The notes under the pieces were generated by a model. The model was not told the DNA's origin. It saw only the letters and a list, made by a program, of their open reading frames with translations, and ran no database searches. The translations under genes and the position numbers were made by a program. Shown piece after piece: positions 7,703-15,502 of a stretch of 64,000 bases of DNA. Origin of the DNA: Arthrobacter sp. MAHUQ-56 (GTDB lineage Bacteria; Actinomycetota; Actinomycetes; Actinomycetales; Micrococcaceae); the NCBI RefSeq assembly GCF_019710585.1, contig NZ_JAIFZQ010000016.1, forward strand, positions 124,001 to 188,000, read 5' to 3'. Numbering within the stretch: the stretch's first letter is position 1; each line of letters starts with the position of its first letter.

Positions 7703-8959
7703 TCAGGCGAAGGCGGACATGCCGGTGATGCCGCGGCCGATGATGAGGGCCTGCACCGTCTCGGTGCCTTCGTAGGTGTGGATCGCCTCGATGTCGGCAA
7801 GGTGCCGTGCCACGCGGTTTGCCAGCAGGATGCCGTTGCCGCCCAGCAGGTCGCGCGCATTGGAGGCGATGCCCCTGGCGATGCGTGTGCAGGTGTACTT
7901 CGCCAACGACGCCTGCTCGGGGGTGAGTGTCCCGGCCTCGTCCAGGCGGGTCATCTGGACCACCATCAACTGCATCGTCGCCAGTTCGCTGAGCATGCGG
8001 GCCAACCGCTCCTGCACAATCTGGGAGGCTGCCAGTGGCCTGCCGAACTGGCGGCGCTGCCTGGCGTACTGGACGGCGGTTTCGTAGCACGCGGTGGCAT
8101 GCCCGACGGCGGACCACGCCACGCCCAGGCGGGTCGCCAGGAGCACGCGTGCCGTGTCCTTGAAGGTGCGCGCCCCGGGTAGGACGTTCGCGTCCGGAAC
8201 AAAGACGTTCTCGAGCCGGATATGTGCCTGCCAGATGGCGCGCAGGGCCAGCTTTCCCTCGATCTTCGTGGCGGTGTAGCCGGGGGAGTCCTGGGGGACA
8301 AGGTAGCCGTGCACCTGGCCGTCTTCGCCGCGCGCCCACACCACGGTGACGCCGCCCACCGAGCCGTTACCGATCCATTTCTTCTCACCGTTGAGCAGGA
8401 AGCCGCCGTCGGTCCGGGTTGCGGTGGATTCCAGTGCCACCGAGTCCGAGCCGTGGGTGGGCTCGGTCAGGGCGAAGGCCGCGTATTCCTTTCCGCTGGC
8501 GACAGCGGGCAGCCAACGTTCTTTCTGGGCCGCGGAGCCACATTCGGCGATCGACCGGAGGGCCAGGCCCCCCTGGACGGCGATCATCGTGGCCACGGAG
8601 CCGTCCCCGCGGCTGATTTCCATGTTCACGAGCCCGGCGGCCATGCTGCTCATCGGCGCGAATCCGTCCACCGGGACGCCGTCGCGCAGCAGGTCCTGCT
8701 GGCCGAGGCGCTCCAGCAGGTGAAGTGGATACTCGCCGCGTTCCCAATAGCCGTCGATAACGGGGAGGACCTCATCCTGGACGAAGCTGCGGGCCCGCTC
8801 CCAGTAAGCGCGGTCCCCGGCGCTGATGCCCGCAAAGACAGCGGCCGGGTCCGTGCCCAGCGCCTCCGTCACCACATAGTGCGGTTCTACGGTGCCGGCG
8901 GGAAACCCGTCCGGAAAGCTGGTATCGGCCACTCCCAGGCCGGGAGACGTCGTTGTCAT
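7703..8959 (-). CDS. Acyl-CoA dehydrogenase (glutaryl-CoA dehydrogenase-like)
   Basis: A 418-residue FAD-dependent acyl-CoA dehydrogenase. The family signatures are present: FALTEPTHGSD in the FAD/substrate region, then GEKKWIGNGS, and near the C-terminus LLGGNGILL followed by HTYEGTETV, whose Glu is the expected catalytic base. This arrangement matches the glutaryl-CoA dehydrogenase branch rather than short-chain enzymes. It starts with ATG behind a weak purine-rich site (AGAGGATGCAGAC). The gene lies between a TetR regulator upstream and an acyl-CoA ligase downstream, all on the minus strand. Confidence 0.9.
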   Translation of the reverse strand: MTTTSPGLGVADTSFPDGFPAGTVEPHYVVTEALGTDPAAVFAGISAGDRAYWERARSFVQDEVLPVIDGYWERGEYPLHLLERLGQQDLLRDGVPVDGFAPMSSMAAGLVNMEISRGDGSVATMIAVQGGLALRSIAECGSAAQKERWLPAVASGKEYAAFALTEPTHGSDSVALESTATRTDGGFLLNGEKKWIGNGSVGGVTVVWARGEDGQVHGYLVPQDSPGYTATKIEGKLALRAIWQAHIRLENVFVPDANVLPGARTFKDTARVLLATRLGVAWSAVGHATACYETAVQYARQRRQFGRPLAASQIVQERLARMLSELATMQLMVVQMTRLDEAGTLTPEQASLAKYTCTRIARGIASNARDLLGGNGILLANRVARHLADIEAIHTYEGTETVQALIIGRGITGMSAFA

Positions 8960-8978
8960 GTCTGCATCCTCTGGATTT

Positions 8979-8991
8979 GCGGTTCAACCGC
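8979..8991. promoter_or_regulatory. 13-bp palindrome, possible TetR operator
   Basis: GCGGTTCAACCGC is a perfect inverted repeat with one central base, 20 bases before the acyl-CoA dehydrogenase start. The neighbouring TetR-family gene is the natural candidate to bind it. The assignment is inference only. Confidence 0.35.
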
Positions 8992-9099
8992 GGCGCCAAC
9001 CGCGGGTGAAGGTGTGGCGGGGACCACACCGGTCAAGGATGCACTGAAACGCAGTTCCACGTCAAGGGACTCAGTGCCATATGCGGTTCAGGGAACAGC

Positions 9100-9831
9100 T
9101 TAGGGAAGGGCGTCGCGAACGGCCTGGGCAATGGCCTCCTTGTCCACGGCGTCCGCCAGCACGGTCACGACGACGGTGGGCGGCTGGGGTGCGCGCCCCC
9201 GGCCAAGCAGGACCGGGCGGAACATCCGGGACAAGGCATGGAGTTCGGTGGCCAGGGAGGCGGCCCTTTGCCGGTCGCCGGGAGCTGCATCAGGAGCCCC
9301 GGCCGCGGCGTCCTCCGCCGCTTCAGGGCCGGAGCGAAGCCACTCCCGGAGGAAGGCGTTGTGCACGGCAACGACTGACGCCGCGAAGGCCACTGCCGTG
9401 TGTTCGTGCGCGCCGCCGTCGGGCAGCCCGTCCATCACGTGCCGCAGGAACGCCCGCTCGTACCGGTGGGAGGTAACCAGCTCGCGGTCCCGGAGGGCCG
9501 GTACCGCCTGCAGGAGCCGGTACCTCGCCCGGGAAGTCTCCGGATTCCGCAGGTGGTGGTTGAAGACCAGCAGTGCCGCGTCGCAAACCGCTGCCAGGGG
9601 GTCCCGCGTTGATCCCGCCAGCAGGGCGTTCACGTGGCCGAGGATCCGCTCATGGTCTGCGAAGACCACGTCCTCTTTCGAGCCGAACTTCCGGAAGAAG
9701 GTGCTGCGGCTCATTCCCGCAGCCTCTGCCAGCCCCTCCACAGACGTGGCATCGAAACCCTGGCGCGCCAGCAGCCCGATTGCGGCGGCGACCGGTTCGT
9801 CAGCATTGCGGCCCTCGGCGTTGGCGGTCAT
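9100..9831 (-). CDS. TetR/AcrR family transcriptional regulator
   Basis: A 243-residue TetR-family repressor. The N-terminal helix-turn-helix is clear (TSVEGLAEAAGMSRSTFFRK, residues about 30-50, followed by FGSKEDVV). The C-terminal two thirds are the variable ligand-binding domain, here Ala- and Arg-rich. It precedes the acyl-CoA dehydrogenase and acyl-CoA ligase genes on the same strand with a 140-base gap. It therefore probably controls them in response to an acyl-CoA or the parent acid, as is common for fatty-acid TetR regulators. Confidence 0.85.
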   Translation of the reverse strand: MTANAEGRNADEPVAAAIGLLARQGFDATSVEGLAEAAGMSRSTFFRKFGSKEDVVFADHERILGHVNALLAGSTRDPLAAVCDAALLVFNHHLRNPETSRARYRLLQAVPALRDRELVTSHRYERAFLRHVMDGLPDGGAHEHTAVAFAASVVAVHNAFLREWLRSGPEAAEDAAAGAPDAAPGDRQRAASLATELHALSRMFRPVLLGRGRAPQPPTVVVTVLADAVDKEAIAQAVRDALP

Positions 9832-9880
9832 GCGCCGAAATCTAGCACACGGGCAGGGCTCCTCCCCGGGTGCCCGCTCC

Positions 9881-10906
9881 TCAGGCGCCCCTGCGGGCCC
9901 AGCTGGTGAGCTTGTCCGAAAGCTGCATGTAGTCCTCGTTCACCTGTTGCAGCTCGGCGTGGCTGTCGAACCACTGGACAATCTCGCGGGCACCGTCCGC
10001 GAACGGGATGGTGGCGGTGTACGACGGGACCAGGGACTTGATCTTCGTGTTGTCAAAGACCACGGAATGGGACCGGTCGCCCAGGAGGTTGGAGCCCAGT
10101 TCCTGGTCGTGCGCCGCAATGGTTTCGGACGCCACGTGCACCAGCTCCGGTTCCGCCACGCCCGCCGCCCGTGCGAAGAGCCGGTAGATCTGGTTCCATG
10201 GCAGGTACTCGTCCGAGGTGATGGTGTAGCTCTCGCCCACAGCCTGCGGCCGGCCGAGCAGCCCCACGAAAGCCTTGGCGAAGTCACGGCTGTGCGTAAG
10301 GGTCCACAACGAGGTGCCATCGCCGTGGACCATGACCGGGAGCCCGGCACGCATCCGGTGGACATCCGTCCAGCCGCCCACCATGGCGATCTTGGTGCGG
10401 TCATAGGTGTGTGACGGCCGCACCACCGTCAGCGGAAAGTCCTGCTCCCGGTAGGCGCGGAAGAGCAGTTCCTCGCACTCGATCTTGTCCCGGGAATACT
10501 GCCAGAAGGGGTTCTTCAGTGGCGTGGATTCCAGGATCGGCAGCCGGGTGGGCGGTTTCTGGTACGCGGACGCCGAGCTGATGAAGACGTACTGCCCGGC
10601 CCTGTCCCTGAACAGGTCCATGCTGGTTTGTGCCTGGTCCGGGGTGTACGAGATGAAGTCCGCGACGGCGTCGAACGTCCTCCCGCCCAGCACGTCGCGG
10701 ACCGCCGCCGCATCGCGGATGTCCGCGTGCAGGACTTCCGCACCATCGGGGACGGGCCTGGTGGACTGTCCCCGGTTCAGGATGGTCAGCCGGTGGCCCA
10801 GCGCGACCGCGCGTTCTGCCGCCGCCGCGCTGATGACCCCGGTGCCGCCGATGAAAAGGATGCTCCGCGGCGCCACCGTGTCCGCGGCCTCGGGTGGGGT
10901 CACCAC
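9881..10906 (-). CDS. NAD(P)-dependent epimerase/dehydratase (extended SDR)
   Basis: A 341-residue Rossmann-fold protein. The N-terminal nucleotide motif is GGTGVIS, a variant of the usual GxxGxIG, followed by LTILNRGQS, which places the cofactor ribose contact. A YSRDKIECE segment supplies the YxxxK catalytic pair, and VRPSHTYD follows. It resembles nucleoside-sugar epimerase or isoflavone-reductase-like proteins, but the substrate is unknown. The start is GTG at 10906 or the next GTG at 10903. The latter overlaps the stop of the upstream aldo/keto reductase as GTGA, implying translational coupling. Confidence 0.85.
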   Translation of the reverse strand: MVTPPEAADTVAPRSILFIGGTGVISAAAAERAVALGHRLTILNRGQSTRPVPDGAEVLHADIRDAAAVRDVLGGRTFDAVADFISYTPDQAQTSMDLFRDRAGQYVFISSASAYQKPPTRLPILESTPLKNPFWQYSRDKIECEELLFRAYREQDFPLTVVRPSHTYDRTKIAMVGGWTDVHRMRAGLPVMVHGDGTSLWTLTHSRDFAKAFVGLLGRPQAVGESYTITSDEYLPWNQIYRLFARAAGVAEPELVHVASETIAAHDQELGSNLLGDRSHSVVFDNTKIKSLVPSYTATIPFADGAREIVQWFDSHAELQQVNEDYMQLSDKLTSWARRGA

Positions 10907-11871
10907 GCGTAGTCTTCCGGTGCCGTACGGTGTCCCGGGAAAATGTCGTCCAGCCGCTTGAGGGCGTCGGCGTCGAGGCTGACGTCCAGGGCGCGGACCG
11001 CCGAGTCCAGCTGTTCCTGAGTTCGCGGACCCACAATCGGTGCCGTCACGGCGGGCTGGTGGAGGAGCCAGGCAAGGGCAATATCGCCGGGTTCGTGGCC
11101 CAGTTCATCCGCGAAATCCTCGTACTGGCGGATCTGGTCCTGGTGCTTCTTCAGCGTTTCAGCGGCCCGTCCTTCGGTGCGTCGCACGCCTTCGCGCTCC
11201 TTCTTCAGCACCCCGCCAAGGAGTCCGCCCTGCAGGGGAGACCAAGGGATCAGGCCCAGCCCGTACTGCTGTGCGGCCGGGATGACTTCAAGCTCAACCT
11301 GGCGCATGAAGAGGTTGTAGATGGACTGCTCGCTGACCAGGCCGGTGTAGTTCCGGCGGCGTGCTGCTTCCTGTGCCTGGGCGATGTGCCAGCCGGCGAA
11401 GTTGCTGCTGCCCGAGTAAAGGATCTTGCCCTGCTGGACCGCCACTTCGACGGCCTGCCAGATTTCATCCCAGGGGGTGTCCCGGTCGATGTGGTGGAAC
11501 TGGTAGACATCGATGTAGTCGGTTTGCAGCCGCTTGAGGCTGGCATCCAGGGCCCGCCGGATGTTCAGCGCCGAGAGCTTGGATTCGTTGGGCCGGTCCG
11601 TCATGGTGCCGTAAAGCTTGGTGGCCAGCACGGTGTGCTCCCGGCGCTCGCCGCCCTTGGCGAACCAGCGCCCGATGATTTCCTCGGTCCAGCCGCGGTG
11701 CCCGGCGCCGCCGTAGACATTGGCGGTGTCGAAGAAATTGATTCCGGATTCGTGGGCCGAGTCCATGATGCTGTGGGCGTCCGCTTCCTCCGTCTGCGGA
11801 CCAAAGTTCATGGTGCCCAGGCAAAGGCGTGAGACTTTCAGGCCGGAGCGGCCCAGGTGGGTGTACTGCAT
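10900..11871 (-). CDS. Aldo/keto reductase (YajO/Tas-like, AKR11/12 type)
   Basis: A 323-residue aldo/keto reductase. Catalytic residues are seen in FFDTANVYGG (Asp, Tyr), LATKLYG (Lys) and YQFHHID (His). The start MQYTHLGRSGLKVS is the usual start for this subgroup, with AAGGA 13 bases upstream. An IVGPRT motif near the C-terminus binds NADP(H). It overlaps the downstream epimerase gene and follows another aldo/keto reductase by 68 bases, so three redox enzymes form one likely transcript, opposite an MmyB-type regulator. Confidence 0.87.
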   Translation of the reverse strand: MQYTHLGRSGLKVSRLCLGTMNFGPQTEEADAHSIMDSAHESGINFFDTANVYGGAGHRGWTEEIIGRWFAKGGERREHTVLATKLYGTMTDRPNESKLSALNIRRALDASLKRLQTDYIDVYQFHHIDRDTPWDEIWQAVEVAVQQGKILYSGSSNFAGWHIAQAQEAARRRNYTGLVSEQSIYNLFMRQVELEVIPAAQQYGLGLIPWSPLQGGLLGGVLKKEREGVRRTEGRAAETLKKHQDQIRQYEDFADELGHEPGDIALAWLLHQPAVTAPIVGPRTQEQLDSAVRALDVSLDADALKRLDDIFPGHRTAPEDYAW

Positions 11872-11939
11872 GGAAGGAGTTCCTTTCGGGGAGCCTGCCG
11901 GATGGGGTTGGCCTGCCGGCCGGTGGAGACTGTGGGGAT

Positions 11940-12761
11940 TCACATCTGGGTGAAGGAGGCGACGGCGGGATCGGAACCGATGCGGGCACCGGATTCCAGC
12001 GCCGTGATGGCGGCCAGTTCGTCGTCGGACAGCGTCAGGGAGGATGCCGCGAAGTTTTCCCGGATCCGGTCAGGGTTCGCCGACTTGGGGATGACGATGT
12101 TTCCCTGGGCCAGGTGCCAGGCCAGCACCACCTGGGCGGTGGAGGCGTTGTGCGCGTTGGCGATTGCCGTGACGGCCTTTCCGTTCAGGTCCCCGCCCTG
12201 CCCCAGCGGGCTGTAGGCCTCCACGGCGATGCCGAGGCCGCGGCACTTCGCCGCCAGGTCCGCCTGCTGGTAGCTGGGGTGCAGCTCGATCTGGTTGACG
12301 GCGGGGACGGTTTCGGCGGACTCCAGCAGGGTGTCCAGGTGGTCGGAGAGGAAGTTGGAGACACCGATGGCGCGGACCTCCTTGTTGTCGTACAGCCGCT
12401 CCATCTCCTTCCAGGCCTGCACGAACAGTCCCTGCGACGGCACGGGCCAGTGGATGAGGTAGAGGTCGATGAAGTCCAGGCCCAGCGCCTTCCGGCTGTT
12501 TTGGAAGGCCTCCTGCGCCCGGCCCTGCTCGCCGTTGCGGAGCTTGGTGGTAATGAAGATGTCCTCGCGTGCGATGCCGGTGGCGGCAAGCGCCGCCCCC
12601 ACCCCGGCCTCGTTGCGGTAGGCGGCCGCGGTGTCGATGTGGCGGTAGCCCGCCTCCAGCGCGTCCTCCACGGTGCGCTGCGTATCTTCCGGCGGAACCT
12701 GGAAAACGCCGAAGCCAAGTTGCGGGATGGTGACGCCGTTGTTCAGTGTCAGCTCTGACAT
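11940..12761 (-). CDS. Aldo/keto reductase (2,5-diketo-D-gluconate reductase type)
   Basis: A 273-residue AKR5-like enzyme. The tetrad is visible: IDTAAAYRNE (Asp, Tyr), ITTKLRN (Lys) and LIHWPVPSQ (His). IPKSANPDRI is the cofactor-phosphate site. It is the first gene of a minus-strand run with a second aldo/keto reductase and an SDR epimerase. The start MSELTLNNG (12761) follows a GGAGC site. It diverges from the regulator at 12959, which makes that regulator the best candidate for controlling it. Confidence 0.88.
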   Translation of the reverse strand: MSELTLNNGVTIPQLGFGVFQVPPEDTQRTVEDALEAGYRHIDTAAAYRNEAGVGAALAATGIAREDIFITTKLRNGEQGRAQEAFQNSRKALGLDFIDLYLIHWPVPSQGLFVQAWKEMERLYDNKEVRAIGVSNFLSDHLDTLLESAETVPAVNQIELHPSYQQADLAAKCRGLGIAVEAYSPLGQGGDLNGKAVTAIANAHNASTAQVVLAWHLAQGNIVIPKSANPDRIRENFAASSLTLSDDELAAITALESGARIGSDPAVASFTQM

Positions 12762-12958
12762 GGGTGCTCCTTGAACGGTGGTGGTGGAATCAGTGCCGGA
12801 TGCTCGACAGCGAGAAAGCGGTTTCCGCTGGCTCACTCCTGAGCCTATGCACTTTTGGCCGCCAAGTCAGCAGGAAAGGCTGATCCTGTTTTTCCTAGGA
12901 TTGCCAGTCCTACCTTCGTTGTAGAGCGATGCCCGATACGGCAGGCAGAATGGGGACC

Positions 12959-13858
12959 ATGGGTCAAAGCGCCGAGTTCGGAAAATTCCTCAAAGCGATG
13001 CGGTCGCGGCTGAGTCCGGAGGTGGCCGGAACCGGCCCCACCAACGGTTCCCGCAGGGTCCCTGGCCTGCGGCGGGAAGAGGTGGCGCGGCTGGCTGGTG
13101 TCAGCACCGACTACTACGTCCGGCTGGAGCAGGGCCGTAATATCCACCCTTCGCGCACAGTCCTGGACGCGGTGGCCCGGGCGTTGCGGCTGGACAGCAG
13201 CGAGCACGCACACATGCTGGACCTGCTCGAAAACTGTGCGGGCTCTCCCCGTGAGTCCGGCCCGTCGGCAGCCCAGGGGGTCCGGCCCGCACTCCGCCAG
13301 CTCCTGGATGCGGTGGGGGATGTCCCCGCCATGGTGCTGGGCAGGCGCAGCGACGTGCTTGCCGGGAACCGGATGGCTTTCCTGCTCTTCACGGATTTCA
13401 CCGCGCTGCCCGCCGCCGAGCGGAACCTTGCCCGCTGGACGATCCTCGACCCCGCGGCGCGGGAACTTTTCCGCGACTGGAAGACCGTGGCTGCCGAAGC
13501 TGCGGGCTCCCTCCGCCTGGACGTGGGGCGCCACCCCAACGATCCCCAGGCGAACCAGTTGGTGGGGGAGTTGGCGGTCCACAGCGAACACTTCCGGCAG
13601 TGGTGGGCGGGCCACCGCGTGGCCACCCGCTCGGCCGGCACCGTCCGCCTGCACCATCCGGCAGTGGGCGACCTTGAACTGAACTTTGAAAACCTCATCC
13701 TGCCCGAGGACCCCGACCAGATGCTGCGGGTATATTCCGCCCGGCCCGGGTCGCCGTCGTCGGACGCACTGGCCCTCCTTGGCAGCCTCGGGGCGTCGCC
13801 CGGGAGTGCCCTGGAACGTCGGCCTGCCCCGGCCGCCGACGGTGCTGGCGCGGAGTAA
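12959..13858 (+). CDS. XRE-family regulator with MmyB-like ligand-binding domain
   Basis: A 299-residue protein with an N-terminal Cro/C1-type helix-turn-helix (GLRREEVARLAGVSTDYYVR, residues about 35-55). A C-terminal MmyB-like domain follows, with VRPALRQLLDAVGDVPAMVLGRR and a later AVGDLEL strand. MmyB-type regulators are common in actinobacteria and often control a divergent oxidoreductase; here the divergent gene is an aldo/keto reductase. The start at 12959 has GGGG just upstream. Met codons at 12929 and 12950 are alternatives. Confidence 0.87.
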   Translation: MGQSAEFGKFLKAMRSRLSPEVAGTGPTNGSRRVPGLRREEVARLAGVSTDYYVRLEQGRNIHPSRTVLDAVARALRLDSSEHAHMLDLLENCAGSPRESGPSAAQGVRPALRQLLDAVGDVPAMVLGRRSDVLAGNRMAFLLFTDFTALPAAERNLARWTILDPAARELFRDWKTVAAEAAGSLRLDVGRHPNDPQANQLVGELAVHSEHFRQWWAGHRVATRSAGTVRLHHPAVGDLELNFENLILPEDPDQMLRVYSARPGSPSSDALALLGSLGASPGSALERRPAPAADGAGAE

Positions 13859-13991
13859 CGCGCCCGGGAGTCCTTCTTCTGTACATTTGTCCAGAGAGGG
13901 TGCCCAATTCTGGCCAGCCGCCCATTGGTGCCGGGGCCGGGGGTTCCTAGGCTGGAGAAACAAGGTTCCCGCCCCAAGGATGGTCTCAACG

Positions 13992-14198
13992 ATGAAGCGC
14001 ATCGCCCTGCTGAAGGAGCGCCAGGCGTCTGCCGGCGCCGCGTCCACTGCCACCGGCTCGCACTGCCCCGCGTCAGGCCTGTGGAGCCCGGAACTTGATC
14101 CGCATACCGTGCTCTCCTTCTTCGAAGGCCACGTATTTCCTGCGTTCGACGGCGTCCCGACAGTCTGGCGCCGCCGGAGCCCGGGCACCGCGAACTAA
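13992..14198 (+). CDS. Small protein with CPxSGxW motif, function unknown
   Basis: A 68-residue product starting with a basic stretch (MKRIALLKERQ), then GSHCPASGLWSP, and a C-terminal half ending with VPTVWRRRSP. The Cys-Pro-x-Ser-Gly-x-Trp motif recalls small bacterial proteins of unknown function that carry a C-P-x-[ST]-G-x-W element. It is flanked by its own spacer and followed by a strong terminator, which supports it as a real gene. There is no clear ribosome site. Confidence 0.45.
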   Translation: MKRIALLKERQASAGAASTATGSHCPASGLWSPELDPHTVLSFFEGHVFPAFDGVPTVWRRRSPGTAN

Positions 14199-14214
14199 GC
14201 CATCCGTAAAGCAG

Positions 14215-14264
14215 AACTGACCCGCAGCCGGCGTCGTTGACACTCCGCCGGCTGCGGGTCAGTT
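14215..14264. terminator. Bidirectional terminator, 19-bp perfect stem
   Basis: AACTGACCCGCAGCCGGCG pairs perfectly with its complement at 14246-14264 around a 12-base loop. A T-rich stretch (TTGCTTTG) follows on the plus strand. It lies between the small plus-strand gene and the minus-strand dodecin gene and can serve both. Confidence 0.85.
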
Positions 14265-14291
14265 TTGCTTTGAATCAGTGCTCTGTGTTGG

Positions 14292-14504
14292 TCAGTGCTC
14301 TTCGAGCCGGAAGCCGATCTTGATGGTGACCTGCCAGTCCGCCACCTTGCCCTCTTCCAGGTGGCCGCGGATCTCCTTGACCTCGAACCAGTCGAGGTGC
14401 CGCAGGGTCTGGGATGCCTTGGCGAGGCCGTTGCGGACGGCATCGTCCACGCCCTCGGTGGAGGTGCCGACAATTTCAGAAATGCTGTACGTGTGGTTGG
14501 ACAA
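14292..14504 (-). CDS. Dodecin family flavin-binding protein
   Basis: A 70-residue dodecin. Dodecins assemble into 12-subunit shells that store flavins. The typical order of elements is present: SISEIVGTSTEGVDDAV in the first strand and helix, then QTLRHLDWFEVKEIRG, whose Trp stacks on the flavin ring, and the closing strand WQVTIKIGFRLEE. Length matches the family. It is a lone gene with its own terminator. Confidence 0.93.
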   Translation of the reverse strand: MSNHTYSISEIVGTSTEGVDDAVRNGLAKASQTLRHLDWFEVKEIRGHLEEGKVADWQVTIKIGFRLEEH

Positions 14505-14624
14505 CTTCGCTCCTCGTGATCGTCGATGCCCCCGGTTGCGGGCCGTCCCTGAAGCCTAGTAGGACTCCGGGAGCGTTGGCCAGACCCTTGGGGCCAGGAG
14601 CGGCAGCAAGTCCCGGGTGGGGGA

Positions 14625-15329
14625 CTACCGGGCCTCCAGCACCAGGTTCTTCAGGTCGTCCAGGGTCTGCTGCATGTGCGCGTCCATGGTTTCCCGCGAC
14701 CTGACCGCGTCCCGCGACTGCAGGGCTTCGGCGATGCTCTGGTGATGGCCGATGGCGTGTTCCTGGATGGTGGGAACGGCCGATGTTTCTGTCCGCCGCT
14801 TCTCCAGCACCCGGTGCAGCGGCTCGAACAGCACGGACACGAAGACGTTGCCCGAGGCGCGGAGGATCACGTCGTGGAAAGCGAGGTCCGCTTCCACGAA
14901 GGCGGCGACGTCGTTGATGCTGTGGGCGGCCTTCATTGCCGAGACGTGGGCGAAGAGGGTGTCGATGTCCTCTTCCGAGATCCGCCCGGCGGCCAGTTCG
15001 CAGGCCCCGGTCTCCAGCATTCGCCGGAGTTCGATGAGCTGGATGGAGGCATCGGCGTCGTTCTTGCCTTCCGAGGCGGCGCGAAGCACTGCCTCGAGGG
15101 AGGTCCAGCGGCTGAGCGGGTTGACGAATGTGCCCCGGCCCCGCTCCACACTCAGGATGTGCTGGGCCTGCAGTGTCTTCATCGCTTCGCGGACCGTCAT
15201 GCGGCTGACTTCATGGCGCGCACTGAGCTCGTGCTCTCCGGGCACGGTGGCCCCGGGCGGAAACTCGCCTTCGATGATGCGGTCCAGCAACTCGTCGGCC
15301 ACGATGCCGACCAGCGATTTCCTTGCCAT
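14625..15329 (-). CDS. GntR/FadR-family transcriptional regulator of the acid-sugar operon
   Basis: A 234-residue regulator with an N-terminal winged helix (PGEHELSARHEVSRMTVREA, residues about 30-50). The C-terminal FCD domain has an Arg/His-rich metal and ligand pocket (LRRMLETG, then DLAFHDVILRASGN and HHQSIAEAL). It is divergent from the DUF1537 kinase operon, and two copies of TGTCAGACA lie between them. That is the kind of site FadR-type regulators bind. The likely inducer is an acid sugar or its phosphorylated intermediate. The start MARKSLVG is chosen because residues before it lack family similarity. Confidence 0.88.
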   Translation of the reverse strand: MARKSLVGIVADELLDRIIEGEFPPGATVPGEHELSARHEVSRMTVREAMKTLQAQHILSVERGRGTFVNPLSRWTSLEAVLRAASEGKNDADASIQLIELRRMLETGACELAAGRISEEDIDTLFAHVSAMKAAHSINDVAAFVEADLAFHDVILRASGNVFVSVLFEPLHRVLEKRRTETSAVPTIQEHAIGHHQSIAEALQSRDAVRSRETMDAHMQQTLDDLKNLVLEAR

Positions 15330-15370
15330 ATTTCCCCCGCTTCCTGCTCCCGGCCCACGCCCGGCGGATA

Positions 15371-15379
15371 TGTCAGACA
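15371..15379. promoter_or_regulatory. GntR-type operator, half of a pair (TGTCAGACA)
   Basis: A 9-bp palindrome centred at 15375, identical to the core of the site at 15433. It lies 41 bases before the repressor start, so it probably mediates autoregulation. Confidence 0.55.
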
Positions 15380-15428
15380 AGTCTACTTGCGCGTCCTTAT
15401 GCCGTGTGCCACACTAACATTCAAATGC

Positions 15429-15445
15429 AAGATGTCAGACATCTT
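15429..15445. promoter_or_regulatory. GntR-type operator (AAGATGTCAGACATCTT)
   Basis: A perfect inverted repeat with 7-bp arms and a CAG centre, containing the TGTCAGACA core. Its centre is 62 bp from the other site, close to six helical turns, so two dimers could act together. It lies 57 bases before the kinase start. Confidence 0.65.
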
Positions 15446-15502
15446 ACAGTTACCTTTACATCAGGATCCCGATCCCCGGATCGCAACACAACGGAGTGCA
15501 CT

